A stretch of 64,000 bases of DNA. Source: Bacillota bacterium (lineage in GTDB: Bacteria > Bacillota > Clostridia > Christensenellales > CAG-138). A program made the translations under genes and the position numbers. Of the stretch, positions 41,705-50,304 are shown piece after piece. The first letter of the stretch is position 1, and the number at the start of each line of letters is the position of its first letter. The DNA is taken from NCBI GenBank assembly GCA_023426265.1, contig JAFABA010000165.1:3733-67732 (forward strand). Reading direction: 5' to 3'. The notes below the pieces were generated by a model. The model did no database searches. It had not been told where the DNA came from and saw nothing but the letters and a program-made list of their open reading frames with translations.

Positions 41705-42844
41705 CTAGTTATGTTTGCACTGACCCCCAATAGCCAATAACAACCTGATAACGGAATCCGCCAGTATGGCAAGGTCCTCATGACAGGTCTTTTTGATGGT
41801 ATCAAAATCCGACGCGCCACGCACGGCGGAGAATATCGCCGTGATCCCCTGCCCGTATACGGCTTCCGCCCCGTCCCCGATCGCGCCGCACAAAGCGATG
41901 CAAGGCACGTTTGCCTTTTTTGCGCGCCTGGCTATTCCGACCGGCACCTTACCGCGCGCGCTTTGCCAGTCTATTTTCCCTTCTCCGGTCAATACAATAT
42001 CGCAGCCCCGCAGCATTTCATCAAAGCCGCAGGTATCCAGCAGCAAATCAATTCCGGGCTTGAGCTCCGCGCCAAGGAACGCGAGCAGCCCTGCGCCCAG
42101 CCCGCCTGCCGCCCCGGCGCCCGGCACATTCGCCACATCCGCTTTTAAATCGCGCAAAATGACTTCCGCCATAGTTTGAATTCCTGCTTCCAGCAAAGCC
42201 AGCGTATCGCCTTCCGCTCCCTTTTGTCTCCCAAAAGTGTATGTCGCGCCAGAAGGGCCATACAGCGGATTATCGACGTCGCACGCGGCCATGACAGGGA
42301 TTGCAGGCAGCTGGTCGGGCTTTTCAATATGCCTGATATCAAGCATATTGCATGCCAGCGGTTCGACCGGGTTTTTATTTTCATCCAGGAAGCGATACCC
42401 GAGCGCCGCCGCCATGCCGATGCCGCAGTCGTTTGTCGCGCTGCCCCCTATCCCCATTACAATGCGCGCCGCGCCTTCCTGTTCCGCAATACGGATCAGC
42501 TCGCCGACGCCTTTTGTCGTTGCATGCAGCGGGTCCCGCCGTCCCTCCACAAGCGGCAATCCCGCGCAGGCCGCCATTTCTATTACGGCGGTGTTGTCCG
42601 CAAGCAGGCCATAGAAGGCCTCCATCGGCCCGCCAAACGGCCCCGATACCCACGCGGTTTTGCGTTCGCCGCCTAAAATGCGCAGATACGCCTCCACCAT
42701 CCCCTCTCCCCCATCCGCCATGGGCAGGCATTTTACTTGGGCGTCCGGAATGTGCGTGAGAATGGCGCTCTGTATCACGGAAGCAGCCTCGTCCGCGGGC
42801 ATCGTTCCCTTGAAGGAGTCAGGCGCAATCATAAATCTTTTCAT
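41705..42844 (-). CDS. Glycerate kinase (GarK/GlxK family)
   Basis: 379 residues from ATG at 42844 with AAAGGAA upstream; a longer frame upstream is untranslated-looking and lacks a start signal. Family marks: Ile-Ala-Pro-Asp-Ser-Phe-Lys-Gly-Thr at the start, Met-Ala-Asp-Gly-Gly-Glu-Gly, Gly-Ile-Gly-Gly-Ser-Ala-Thr-Asn-Asp, Pro-Gly-Ala-Gly-Ala-Ala-Gly-Gly-Leu-Gly and Thr-Gly-Glu-Gly-Lys-Ile-Asp. It phosphorylates D-glycerate, usually to 2-phosphoglycerate, which enters glycolysis. Last gene of the long operon; it would take the product of the hydroxyacid dehydrogenase encoded just upstream. Confidence 0.95.
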   Translation of the reverse strand: MKRFMIAPDSFKGTMPADEAASVIQSAILTHIPDAQVKCLPMADGGEGMVEAYLRILGGERKTAWVSGPFGGPMEAFYGLLADNTAVIEMAACAGLPLVEGRRDPLHATTKGVGELIRIAEQEGAARIVMGIGGSATNDCGIGMAAALGYRFLDENKNPVEPLACNMLDIRHIEKPDQLPAIPVMAACDVDNPLYGPSGATYTFGRQKGAEGDTLALLEAGIQTMAEVILRDLKADVANVPGAGAAGGLGAGLLAFLGAELKPGIDLLLDTCGFDEMLRGCDIVLTGEGKIDWQSARGKVPVGIARRAKKANVPCIALCGAIGDGAEAVYGQGITAIFSAVRGASDFDTIKKTCHEDLAILADSVIRLLLAIGGQCKHN

Positions 42845-42913
42845 GACAGGTTCCTTTCTGTATGGGGACAGCCTTGTTCCAAGAAATTGTTTCTCCGTGT
42901 AATAGAAAGAGCC

Positions 42914-42948
42914 CAAAAGAAAATATAGCGCGGCGCAACGCGCCGCGC
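42914..42948 (-). terminator. Internal hairpin after the hydroxyacid dehydrogenase gene
   Basis: Minus strand GCGCGGCGC-GTT-GCGCCGCGC then TATATTTTCTTTT. It could partly stop transcription before the glycerate kinase gene. Confidence 0.65.
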
Positions 42949-42972
42949 CATATCCCGAACACGAAAAAGAAT

Positions 42973-43929
42973 TTACCGATTTACGACATTGACGGGCTTG
43001 CCGTCCGCGTAAGCCTTCAGGTTGTTTACGGCAATGTCCATCAGGCGCGCGCGGCTTGCCTGGGGCGCCCAGGCGATATGCGGCGTGATAAAGCAGTTCT
43101 TTGCGCCAAGCAGGGGATTGTCCGCCCGGATAGGCTCGGTGGAAACAACGTCCGCCCCGGCGGCATAAACCTTGCCGCTGTTCAGGGCTTCGGCCAAATC
43201 GCTCTCGACCACCAGCGGCCCACGGGACGTGTTGATGAGGATAACGCCGTCCTTCATCTTCGCAATGGTTTCGCGGTTGATGAGCCCCTGCGTAGAAGGC
43301 GTCAGGGGACAATGCAGCGAGATCACGTCGCTTTCCTTTAAAAGCTCATCCAGCGTCACATACTGCCCGTATTGTTTTGCCGCTTCACTTTGGTATTCGT
43401 CATAGGCAAGCGCCTTCATGCCAAGGGCTGCGGCAATGCGCGCCGTATTCTGGCCGATGCGCCCAAACCCGATAATGCCCATGGTTTTCCCGGCCAGCTC
43501 AATGAGCGGGTAGTTCCAGAAGCACCAATCCTGGTTATTGGTCCAGTCCCCGTCATATACCGCCTGGCTGTGGGCGCCAACATGATGGCAGATTTCAAGA
43601 AGCAGCGCGAACACGAACTGCGCCACCGCCGTTGTGCCGTAAGTGGGGATGTTCGTAACGACAACGCCCTTTTCCTTCGCCGCCGCGGTATCCACTACAT
43701 TGTATCCGGTGGCCAGCACGCCGATATACTTGACACTGGGGCATGCATCGAGCGTTTCCCTGCTGATGGGCGTTTTATTGATGATGACGGCGCCGGCGTC
43801 CCCAATTCGGGTTACGATATCGCCCGGAGCCGTCCGGTCATAAACGCGCAGTTCCCCCAAGGCTTCAAACCCGCCCCAGCTCAGATCGCCGGGGTTTTCG
43901 GTATAACCGTCCAGAATGACAATTTTCAT
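42973..43929 (-). CDS. D-2-hydroxyacid dehydrogenase, probable hydroxypyruvate reductase
   Basis: 318 residues, AAAAGGAG upstream. NAD-binding motif Gly-Phe-Gly-Arg-Ile-Gly; catalytic Arg in Asn-Thr-Ser-Arg-Gly, Glu in Thr-Glu-Pro-Ile and His in Pro-His-Ile-Ala-Trp. The sequence is closest in style to glycerate dehydrogenases (HprA). Next to glycerate kinase and transketolase genes, reduction of hydroxypyruvate to D-glycerate is the likely reaction, though other 2-keto acids cannot be excluded. Confidence 0.9.
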   Translation of the reverse strand: MKIVILDGYTENPGDLSWGGFEALGELRVYDRTAPGDIVTRIGDAGAVIINKTPISRETLDACPSVKYIGVLATGYNVVDTAAAKEKGVVVTNIPTYGTTAVAQFVFALLLEICHHVGAHSQAVYDGDWTNNQDWCFWNYPLIELAGKTMGIIGFGRIGQNTARIAAALGMKALAYDEYQSEAAKQYGQYVTLDELLKESDVISLHCPLTPSTQGLINRETIAKMKDGVILINTSRGPLVVESDLAEALNSGKVYAAGADVVSTEPIRADNPLLGAKNCFITPHIAWAPQASRARLMDIAVNNLKAYADGKPVNVVNR

Positions 43930-43979
43930 TTACGATCTCCTTTTCATACTATGAGAGTTCCGCCGTACGGGCCGGACCG

Positions 43980-44882
43980 TCAGTCTTCCAGCAGCGCCCA
44001 CGCGCGGTTCACCACCCGCTTTGTGTTGGCCAGTATGATATCCCCGTCCTGGTCGGGCCGGAGCGTAACCTCCATGGAAAGCACCATCGGATCGTTTGCG
44101 TTAAAGAACCCTTCGCTTTTCAATACGCGGAAATAGTCCAGAAGCTCTTCGGTATCGTTGGCACTGTTGGGATAACCAAAGCAGGGGTGCAGGTCGCCGT
44201 AAGCATCGCAGCCCGGCTTTACCACGGCATTTCCAAAATGCAGGTGCGTAATGTAGGGCCGAAGCACCTGGATGACGAACTTGCTGGTTTCGTAGGTGGT
44301 GGGAAAATGCGAAAGATCCACCAGCAAACCAAAATTGTCGCATGTCGTGCGCATATCGGCCGCAAAGCGCGCGGCGAGCGGGGCGGGGCCTATGAGCGAA
44401 GCTTTGTCCATATCATAATCGAACACTTCGAGCTCCACCATCATGCCTTTGGTCTTGGCGTATGCGCATACCGTGCGCGTGGTTTTTAAAAGCTGCGCAT
44501 AATTTTGTTCCTTGGTTTCTTCGCTCCATTTGCCGGATAAAAAGGCGATGCCCTTTGCCCCCAGGTATTCCGCTTCGTCCACCGCTTCCAACAAAGTGGC
44601 CTCGGCGGCCTTGCGGCCCGCTTCGTCGAGATCGTTGGGATTGAGCTTGGGGCCTAAGAGCCGGGGCTGCGCGCCGTAGCATACCTTCATGTGGCTCTGC
44701 TCAAGAATTTTTTTCGCAGCCGCCCGTACGCCGTCATCCTGAATGCGCCCCACCTCTATGGCGTCGAAAAAGTCGTCCGACGCTAGGGTCTTCAGCGATT
44801 CCAGAATGTCGTACTTGGCGGGAGGATGGCTCATCCATTGAATGGTGCCAACTTTGAAATACTTGTGGATAGACTCTTTCAT
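43980..44882 (-). CDS. TIM-barrel sugar isomerase/epimerase family protein
   Basis: 300 residues from ATG at 44882, seven bases after GGAGGG. The xylose-isomerase-like fold is suggested by Ala-Ile-Glu-Val-Gly, Glu-Leu-Glu-Val-Phe-Asp-Tyr-Asp, Leu-Leu-Val-Asp-Leu-Ser-His-Phe, Thr-His-Leu-His-Phe-Gly-Asn and Leu-Ser-Met-Glu-Val, whose Glu, Asp, His and Glu residues would bind the metal. Substrate unknown; in this operon it probably interconverts a sugar or keto-sugar made by one of the dehydrogenases. Confidence 0.85.
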   Translation of the reverse strand: MKESIHKYFKVGTIQWMSHPPAKYDILESLKTLASDDFFDAIEVGRIQDDGVRAAAKKILEQSHMKVCYGAQPRLLGPKLNPNDLDEAGRKAAEATLLEAVDEAEYLGAKGIAFLSGKWSEETKEQNYAQLLKTTRTVCAYAKTKGMMVELEVFDYDMDKASLIGPAPLAARFAADMRTTCDNFGLLVDLSHFPTTYETSKFVIQVLRPYITHLHFGNAVVKPGCDAYGDLHPCFGYPNSANDTEELLDYFRVLKSEGFFNANDPMVLSMEVTLRPDQDGDIILANTKRVVNRAWALLED

Positions 44883-44927
44883 TGCATATCCCTCCTGTAT
44901 CATATTTTAGTGATCGTCCCTCTGCCG

Positions 44928-45947
44928 TTATGAGAGATCCATAACCACTTTCATTTCAAGAGATGCGTTGTCCACACTCTTTGCGAAGCCGTCCACGATG
45001 TCCTGTAAGGGGAAACGGCTTGTAATGATCTCTTTTGCCTGCACGCTGCCGTTTTGCAAAAAGGCGATGGCATCCCTATAATCCTCGCGCACGTACATCA
45101 TATGGCCGATCAGGTTAACTTCCCTGCGCTGCAGCAAGGGTACCTCCAACTGCATGGGGTCCTTGTAGTTGCCGGTTATAATGATATCGGAGCTGGGGCG
45201 CGCCGCCGCAAGGCAGCTTGAAAAGCTCGACGCGGTGGCGGCGGCATCGATGATGATATCCGCCTTCTTAGGCCCGAATGCCTGCAATATGGCGTCCTTC
45301 AGCGACAGTTCTTTGGTGTTTACCGCTTTTTCAATGCCGCAGCGCCGCGCAAGGTCCAGCCGCGCATCCGTAATATCCGTAATGAGCACATCGCCCGCGC
45401 CAAGCGCCAGTGCGGATTGGGCAATCAGATTGCCTATTGTCCCGGCGCCGATTACCGCGATGTTGGCGTTTTTGTAGTTGCCGCGTTTCACGGCCCCCAC
45501 GCCCACAGCCAAAGGCTCCACCAGCGCGATCAGGTCCAGATCCATATCGGGCGAGCAAAGATGCAGGTATTGCGGGTCCACCGCCACAAATTCGGCCGCA
45601 AACCCGTCCATATGGACGCCCATTACCTTCAGGCTCTCGCATACGTTGAAGCGCCCTATGGAGCAGGGATGGCATGCGCCGCAAACCACCTGGGGTTCCA
45701 CCGTAACCTTGTCGCCTTCTGCATAGCCTTGTACCTTTGCGCCAACCCGGTGGACAACGGCACTGACTTCATGTCCCGGCACGACCGGATAGGTCATATA
45801 TTTGTGGCGGCCATGGTACATCTGAATATCCGAGCCGCATACCCCTACGCGCGCCACACGCAGCAATACCTGCTCCGGCGTGATCTGCGGCACGGGGACG
45901 TCGCGCAGCTCGAAGGTATAGGGGGCGGTCAAAACAGCTTGCTTCAT
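44928..45947 (-). CDS. Zinc-dependent alcohol dehydrogenase (MDR family), copy 1
   Basis: 339 residues from ATG at 45947. Catalytic zinc site Val-Gly-Val-Cys-Gly-Ser-Asp and Pro-Gly-His-Glu; structural zinc cysteines Cys-Gly-Ala-Cys-His-Pro-Cys ... Cys; Rossmann motif Gly-Ala-Gly-Thr-Ile-Gly. It resembles sorbitol/L-idonate/threonine dehydrogenases that oxidise a secondary alcohol of a polyol or sugar acid. Starts just after the transketolase stop; an upstream ATG at 45965 would overlap it. Substrate not predictable. Confidence 0.9.
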   Translation of the reverse strand: MKQAVLTAPYTFELRDVPVPQITPEQVLLRVARVGVCGSDIQMYHGRHKYMTYPVVPGHEVSAVVHRVGAKVQGYAEGDKVTVEPQVVCGACHPCSIGRFNVCESLKVMGVHMDGFAAEFVAVDPQYLHLCSPDMDLDLIALVEPLAVGVGAVKRGNYKNANIAVIGAGTIGNLIAQSALALGAGDVLITDITDARLDLARRCGIEKAVNTKELSLKDAILQAFGPKKADIIIDAAATASSFSSCLAAARPSSDIIITGNYKDPMQLEVPLLQRREVNLIGHMMYVREDYRDAIAFLQNGSVQAKEIITSRFPLQDIVDGFAKSVDNASLEMKVVMDLS

Positions 45948-45954
45948 ACGTGCT

Positions 45955-46890
45955 TCACTTCCCATTCAACGCCGACTCTACCGTCTTGGCTATGGCCGCG
46001 GCATCGAGGCAATATCGCTGCAGCAGGCCGCCATAAGGGCCGCACTCGGTGTGGCAGTCGTTTGTGCCAATAAATCTCTGGGGCACGCTGCTTCCGGCAG
46101 CGCTGAGCACTTCGGCTACCGCGCCGCCAAGGCCGCCAATGACATTGTGCTCTTCAGCGGTAACAACCAGCCCGGCTTTTGCGGCGCAATCCAGGATCAG
46201 CTCCCGGTCTATGGGCTTGATGGAGAACATGTCAACCACCCGGACCTCTATACCTTTTCTTGAAAGCTCTTCGGCGGCCTGGAGCGCCTGCCCCACCATC
46301 ACGCCGCAGGCTATGATGGCGGCGTCGGCCCCTTCGCGCACCACCATGCCCCTGCCGGGAGCAAACGCGGTGCCGGGGGCGTAAACATCGGCGGTCGCGT
46401 CCCTGGAAAGGCGGATGTACATGGGCCCTTTTGTTTCGATGGCATGCTTCACCAGCCAGTCCGTCTGCACCTCATCCGACGGTACAAACACCTCAAACCC
46501 CGGCAGCGTGCGCATGATGGCGATGTCCTCCAGGGAATGGTGGCTGGGCCCGTCGTAGGAATCGGATATGCCGCCATAGGCGCCCATGAATTTCATATTG
46601 AGGCCGGAATAGGAGCCGAAAGCCCGCGCACCAATGAGACCGATGGAGGTCAGGAACACCGCGAAGGTATTGATAAAGGGAATCTTGCCGCTTGCGGCAA
46701 GGCCCGCGGCCACCCCCACCATATTGGCCTCCGCAATGCCCATATTGAAAAACCGGTCCGGGCATTCCTTGCCGAATATGGACGACTTTGTGGAGGACGC
46801 CACGTCGGCGTCCAGCGCCACCACATCGGGATTGTCCTTTCCGTATTTGAGCAGGCTCTCGCCGTATGCGTCCCGAATTGTCTTAGCCAT
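45955..46890 (-). CDS. Transketolase, C-terminal subunit
   Basis: 311 residues from ATG at 46890, six bases after GGGAGGAG. It contains the pyrimidine-binding domain (Asp-Ala-Asp-Val-Ala-Ser-Ser-Thr, Phe-Phe-Asn-Met-Gly-Ile-Ala-Glu-Ala-Asn with the catalytic Glu) and the C-terminal domain. It overlaps the N-terminal subunit gene by 8 bases, so the two halves are made together and form one split enzyme. Split transketolases usually belong to specialised catabolic routes rather than the pentose phosphate pathway. Confidence 0.93.
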   Translation of the reverse strand: MAKTIRDAYGESLLKYGKDNPDVVALDADVASSTKSSIFGKECPDRFFNMGIAEANMVGVAAGLAASGKIPFINTFAVFLTSIGLIGARAFGSYSGLNMKFMGAYGGISDSYDGPSHHSLEDIAIMRTLPGFEVFVPSDEVQTDWLVKHAIETKGPMYIRLSRDATADVYAPGTAFAPGRGMVVREGADAAIIACGVMVGQALQAAEELSRKGIEVRVVDMFSIKPIDRELILDCAAKAGLVVTAEEHNVIGGLGGAVAEVLSAAGSSVPQRFIGTNDCHTECGPYGGLLQRYCLDAAAIAKTVESALNGK

Positions 46891-47722
46891 GCTGCACTCC
46901 TCCCAGCTCCGCAATCGCCGCGGCGTATTCCTTGTCGTTAATGGGCTTGCCATGCCATGCGTTTTTCCCTTCCATAAAGGAAACGCCCTTACCCTTTACG
47001 GTCTTGGCAAGTATGACTGTCGGTCTTCCACGCACCTGTCTTGCTTTATCAATGCTCTCCGCAATGCCGGATACGTCGTGGCCATCGCATTGGAGGACTT
47101 CGAAGCCGAATGCCGCGAATTTTGCCGCCAAGTCGCCCATGGGCATAATGTCGTCGCATGTGCCGTCGAGCTGCACGCCGTTGTGATCTACGATCACAAC
47201 GAGGTTATCAAGGGAGAATTTGGCCGCGCTCATGGCCGCCTCCCAAACGGTGCCTTCGTTGAGTTCGCCGTCGCCCATCACGGCATATACGGTGGAAGGA
47301 ATGCCCGAAAGCCTCATCCCCAGCGCCATGCCCACCGACGCAGACAGCCCGATGCCAAGGGGCCCTGTGGAAAGCTCCACCCCCGGCGTCTCCACGGAGC
47401 AGGGATGGCCCTGCAGACGGGAATCAAGCTGGCGCAGCGTGCGCATTTCCTCCACCGGGAAGAAGCCTTTTTCCGCCAGCACGCGGTATAGCATAGGCGC
47501 CGCGTGGCCCTTGGTCAATACGATGCGGTCCCTCTCTTCCCAGCAGGGATTCGAAGGATCCACCGAAGCCTTTTCAAAATACAGAACCGTCAGAATTTCG
47601 CATACCGACAGCGAGCCGCCCGGATGCCCGGTCTGGATACGGTACAAAAGCTCTATTAAATCGGTACGGAATGTTTTGCACAAAGCATTCAGTTGTTCAA
47701 TTCTTTCAAGTGACAGGCTCAT
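46883..47722 (-). CDS. Transketolase, N-terminal subunit
   Basis: 279 residues. Thiamine-diphosphate-binding half: Thr-Gly-His-Pro-Gly-Gly-Ser, Leu-Thr-Lys-Gly-His-Ala-Ala, and Met-Gly-Asp-Gly-Glu-Leu-Asn-Glu-Gly ... Asp-His-Asn-Gly as the metal-binding G-D-G-x24-N motif. Works with the C-terminal subunit that overlaps its end. Transfers two-carbon ketol units; hydroxypyruvate, which the same operon can handle, is a classical donor. Confidence 0.94.
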   Translation of the reverse strand: MSLSLERIEQLNALCKTFRTDLIELLYRIQTGHPGGSLSVCEILTVLYFEKASVDPSNPCWEERDRIVLTKGHAAPMLYRVLAEKGFFPVEEMRTLRQLDSRLQGHPCSVETPGVELSTGPLGIGLSASVGMALGMRLSGIPSTVYAVMGDGELNEGTVWEAAMSAAKFSLDNLVVIVDHNGVQLDGTCDDIMPMGDLAAKFAAFGFEVLQCDGHDVSGIAESIDKARQVRGRPTVILAKTVKGKGVSFMEGKNAWHGKPINDKEYAAAIAELGGVQHG

Positions 47723-47744
47723 TTTGCCGCCCTCCTTCTTCTCT

Positions 47745-48797
47745 TCATACCATTGCCCCGGCGCCTTCCGGTATCAGGAAAAACTTGCAGCCGTCTTTGC
47801 TTTCAAACCGGCGGAAGGCTTCCTCCCATTGGGTAATGGGCAAGCACACATCGGCCAGGGGTTCGAGCGTTACCTTCTTTTCTTCCAGCAGCTTGAGCGC
47901 GCGCCTCCAGCTATGGTTGCGGGAGCCAAGGGAGCCGGAAAAATGCAATTCCTTGTAGCATACTTTTTCAATATCAAACGGAATGGTTTTTCCCGGCAGG
48001 CCGATCTGGGTAAACCACCCCCTCTTTTTAATGAGCCGCAGTCCCGTGTCGATGCCGGGCGCGGAGCCGGAGCACTCGAGCACCACATCCGCTCCATAAC
48101 CGCCGGATAAGGACATGACGGCTTCCTCAAGGTTTTGCCGCTCCAGGTTAACCACATGGTCCGCCCCAAGCTGTTTGGCGAGTTCAAGGCGGGCCGAATC
48201 CCGCTCCATGCCGCTTATCACTACGTTTGCGCCATGCGCTTTGGCCACCTGCATGGCCATGAGCCCGATCGCCCCTGGGCCGGAAATTAACACGAGGTCC
48301 CCCGGCACGATGCGGCAAAGATCATAGACGGCGTGGCACACGCAGGCCAAGGGTTCGGTCATGGCCGCGGCGGTGTCGGATACCGTGGCCGGTATTTTAT
48401 GTACGCGGCCGGCCGGTACGACAGTATAATCGGTAAATATGCCGTTATACCAATAGCCGAGCGTCCTGCGGCTCACGCAGAGGTTGTAGAAACCCTCTCG
48501 GCAGTAATCGCATGTGCCGCAATAGTCATAGGCCGTTTCGGAAACGACGCGTTCGCCCGGAACAAAGCCCGTAACGCCCTCTCCCACTTCGGCCACCACG
48601 CCCGAAAACTCATGCCCCGTCGTTACGGGAGGCCGCACCGGAATGGCGATATCGCTGTGGTAGATATGCAGATCCGAGCCGCATATGCCCGCCATGCGCA
48701 CCTGAATTTTTATCTGACCGGGGCCAACCGCGGGTTCGGGGACGTCCCGGATCTCCATATTCCCGGGACCCGCGTCATACTTCACCAATGCTTTCAT
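47745..48797 (-). CDS. Zinc-dependent alcohol dehydrogenase (MDR family), copy 2
   Basis: 350 residues, GGAGG before the ATG. Ala-Gly-Ile-Cys-Gly-Ser-Asp-Leu-His and Thr-Gly-His-Glu-Phe hold the catalytic zinc; Cys-Gly-Thr-Cys-Asp-Tyr-Cys ... Cys the structural zinc; Gly-Pro-Gly-Ala-Ile-Gly the cofactor site. Closest in style to threonine 3-dehydrogenase or L-iditol dehydrogenase. Clearly different from the other copy (about one third identity by eye), so two successive oxidations, or oxidation of two substrates, are likely. Confidence 0.9.
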   Translation of the reverse strand: MKALVKYDAGPGNMEIRDVPEPAVGPGQIKIQVRMAGICGSDLHIYHSDIAIPVRPPVTTGHEFSGVVAEVGEGVTGFVPGERVVSETAYDYCGTCDYCREGFYNLCVSRRTLGYWYNGIFTDYTVVPAGRVHKIPATVSDTAAAMTEPLACVCHAVYDLCRIVPGDLVLISGPGAIGLMAMQVAKAHGANVVISGMERDSARLELAKQLGADHVVNLERQNLEEAVMSLSGGYGADVVLECSGSAPGIDTGLRLIKKRGWFTQIGLPGKTIPFDIEKVCYKELHFSGSLGSRNHSWRRALKLLEEKKVTLEPLADVCLPITQWEEAFRRFESKDGCKFFLIPEGAGAMV

Positions 48798-48818
48798 TTC
48801 TTTTCCTCCGTGTTATTG

Positions 48819-49550
48819 TCAATGCCGGTTAGCGGCCATCTTCCCCAAATATGCCTGCACCACGCGGGGATCGTTTTTGAGTTCGGACGATGGCCCCTGC
48901 AAAAACACCCTGCCGCTGTCGATGATATAGGCATAGTCGGAGATTTCAAACGCCAGACGCGCGTTCTGCTCCACCAGCAGCACCGGAATGCCCAGTTTAT
49001 TGATCGCGACGATTTTCTCAAAAAGCTCGGCCACCACGCGGGGCGCAAGGCCCATGGAGGGTTCGTCCAGCATCAGAATCCTGGGATGGGCCATAATGCC
49101 ACGGCCAATGGCGAGCATCTGCTGCTCCCCGCCCGAAAGGCTCCACCCCAGCTGGCTCCTGCGCTGTTTCAAATGCGGAAACAGCGTGTAAACCTCCTCA
49201 AGTTCCTTGTCGTAGGGCTTGCGGCCGAAAAATCCATGCCAGTTGATGGTCCCTGTTTCCAGATTGTCATGCACCGTCAGGCCTGGGAAAATATGGCGTC
49301 CCTCCGGCACATGAATGATCCCCTGCTTAGCGATGTAGTTGGCGTTTTTGTCAATAAGCTCCCCGCAATGCTCCGCCTGAATAGAGCCGGTGCGCCGGAT
49401 AACGCCTGAGATTGCTTTTAACAGCGTTGTTTTGCCCGCTCCGTTGGAACCTATGAGGCAAGTGATGCTCCCCGATTTCACGCGCATGTCGATCCCTTTC
49501 AGGGCTTCGATCGGGCCGTAATAGGCGTGCAGGTTTTTGATCTCAAGCAT
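48819..49550 (-). CDS. livF: LIV-type ABC transporter ATPase (LivF)
   Basis: 243 residues. Walker A Gly-Ser-Asn-Gly-Ala-Gly-Lys-Thr-Thr, signature Leu-Ser-Gly-Gly-Glu-Gln-Gln, Walker B Ile-Leu-Met-Leu-Asp-Glu-Pro, His-loop replaced by the LivF-type Val-Glu-Gln-Asn. It energises the importer together with LivG; its start overlaps livG by 8 bases. Confidence 0.93.
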   Translation of the reverse strand: MLEIKNLHAYYGPIEALKGIDMRVKSGSITCLIGSNGAGKTTLLKAISGVIRRTGSIQAEHCGELIDKNANYIAKQGIIHVPEGRHIFPGLTVHDNLETGTINWHGFFGRKPYDKELEEVYTLFPHLKQRRSQLGWSLSGGEQQMLAIGRGIMAHPRILMLDEPSMGLAPRVVAELFEKIVAINKLGIPVLLVEQNARLAFEISDYAYIIDSGRVFLQGPSSELKNDPRVVQAYLGKMAANRH

Positions 49551-50304
49551 GCTCCAAATTCCTCCCCAGGTACGCTTCTATTACCGCTTCGTCGCTGGAC
49601 ACGCATTCGGGATTGCCGTTGCAGATGACTTTGCCAAAGTTGATGACCACAATGTTTTCGCAGATATTCATGATCATATCCATGGAATGCTCGATGAGCA
49701 GCACGCCTATGCCCTTATCCCTTGCCGCATGATTCAGAAGCGCCATCACGTCGTCGATCTCTTTGTTGTTCAGGCCTGCCGCGGGTTCGTCTACCAGCAT
49801 GATTTTCGGGTGGGACAGCATGCTGCGCACGATCTCAAGCTGCTTGCGCTGGCCGTAGGCCAGGGCGTTGATATCGTCCTCCAAGTCAAAGGTGAAGTCC
49901 AGATAGCGCATCGCGTCCTTGAGCTCTTCCTCAAAATTGGCGCCCTTTTTCCCGAAATAGCTGTTCAGATACCCCATCTGGTTATTCAAGTCGGTTCCCA
50001 GCAGAAGATTGTCCCGGATGTTGGAACGCTGCAAAAATCTGGGTGTCTGGAACGTGCGCCCAATACCCATGCGCGCGCGCCTATGGGAAGGATAGGAAGT
50101 GATATTCTCCTCATCGAAAAATATGTTCCCGGAGTCCGGCGTGTAGATTCCGCTGATGAGGTTCATAAGCGTGCTTTTGCCCGCCCCGTTTGGGCCTATC
50201 AAACCGTGGATCTGAGCCGGCATGACCTGGAAGGTGATCTCGTCGGCAGCTATGACGCCGCCAAAGCGCTTGCATACTTTATCCAGCCTCAATATCGGGT
50301 TCAT
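49543..50304 (-). CDS. livG: LIV-type ABC transporter ATPase (LivG)
   Basis: 253 residues. Walker A Gly-Pro-Asn-Gly-Ala-Gly-Lys-Ser-Thr, the LivG hallmark Arg-Thr-Phe-Gln-Thr-Pro-Arg, signature-like Leu-Ala-Tyr-Gly-Gln-Arg-Lys (Ser-Gly-Gly replaced by Tyr-Gly-Gln, common in LivG), Walker B Ile-Met-Leu-Val-Asp-Glu-Pro and Leu-Leu-Ile-Glu-His-Ser-Met-Asp. Overlaps livM by 4 bases (ATGA). Confidence 0.93.
   Translation of the reverse strand: MNPILRLDKVCKRFGGVIAADEITFQVMPAQIHGLIGPNGAGKSTLMNLISGIYTPDSGNIFFDEENITSYPSHRRARMGIGRTFQTPRFLQRSNIRDNLLLGTDLNNQMGYLNSYFGKKGANFEEELKDAMRYLDFTFDLEDDINALAYGQRKQLEIVRSMLSHPKIMLVDEPAAGLNNKEIDDVMALLNHAARDKGIGVLLIEHSMDMIMNICENIVVINFGKVICNGNPECVSSDEAVIEAYLGRNLEHA

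Noticed and set aside
42845..43312. N-terminal extension of the glycerate kinase frame to 535 residues
   Set aside because: The extra part overlaps the dehydrogenase gene and its terminator, is full of Arg/Gly/Pro from GC-rich shadow reading, and glycerate kinases are about 380 residues; ATG 42844 has a ribosome site.
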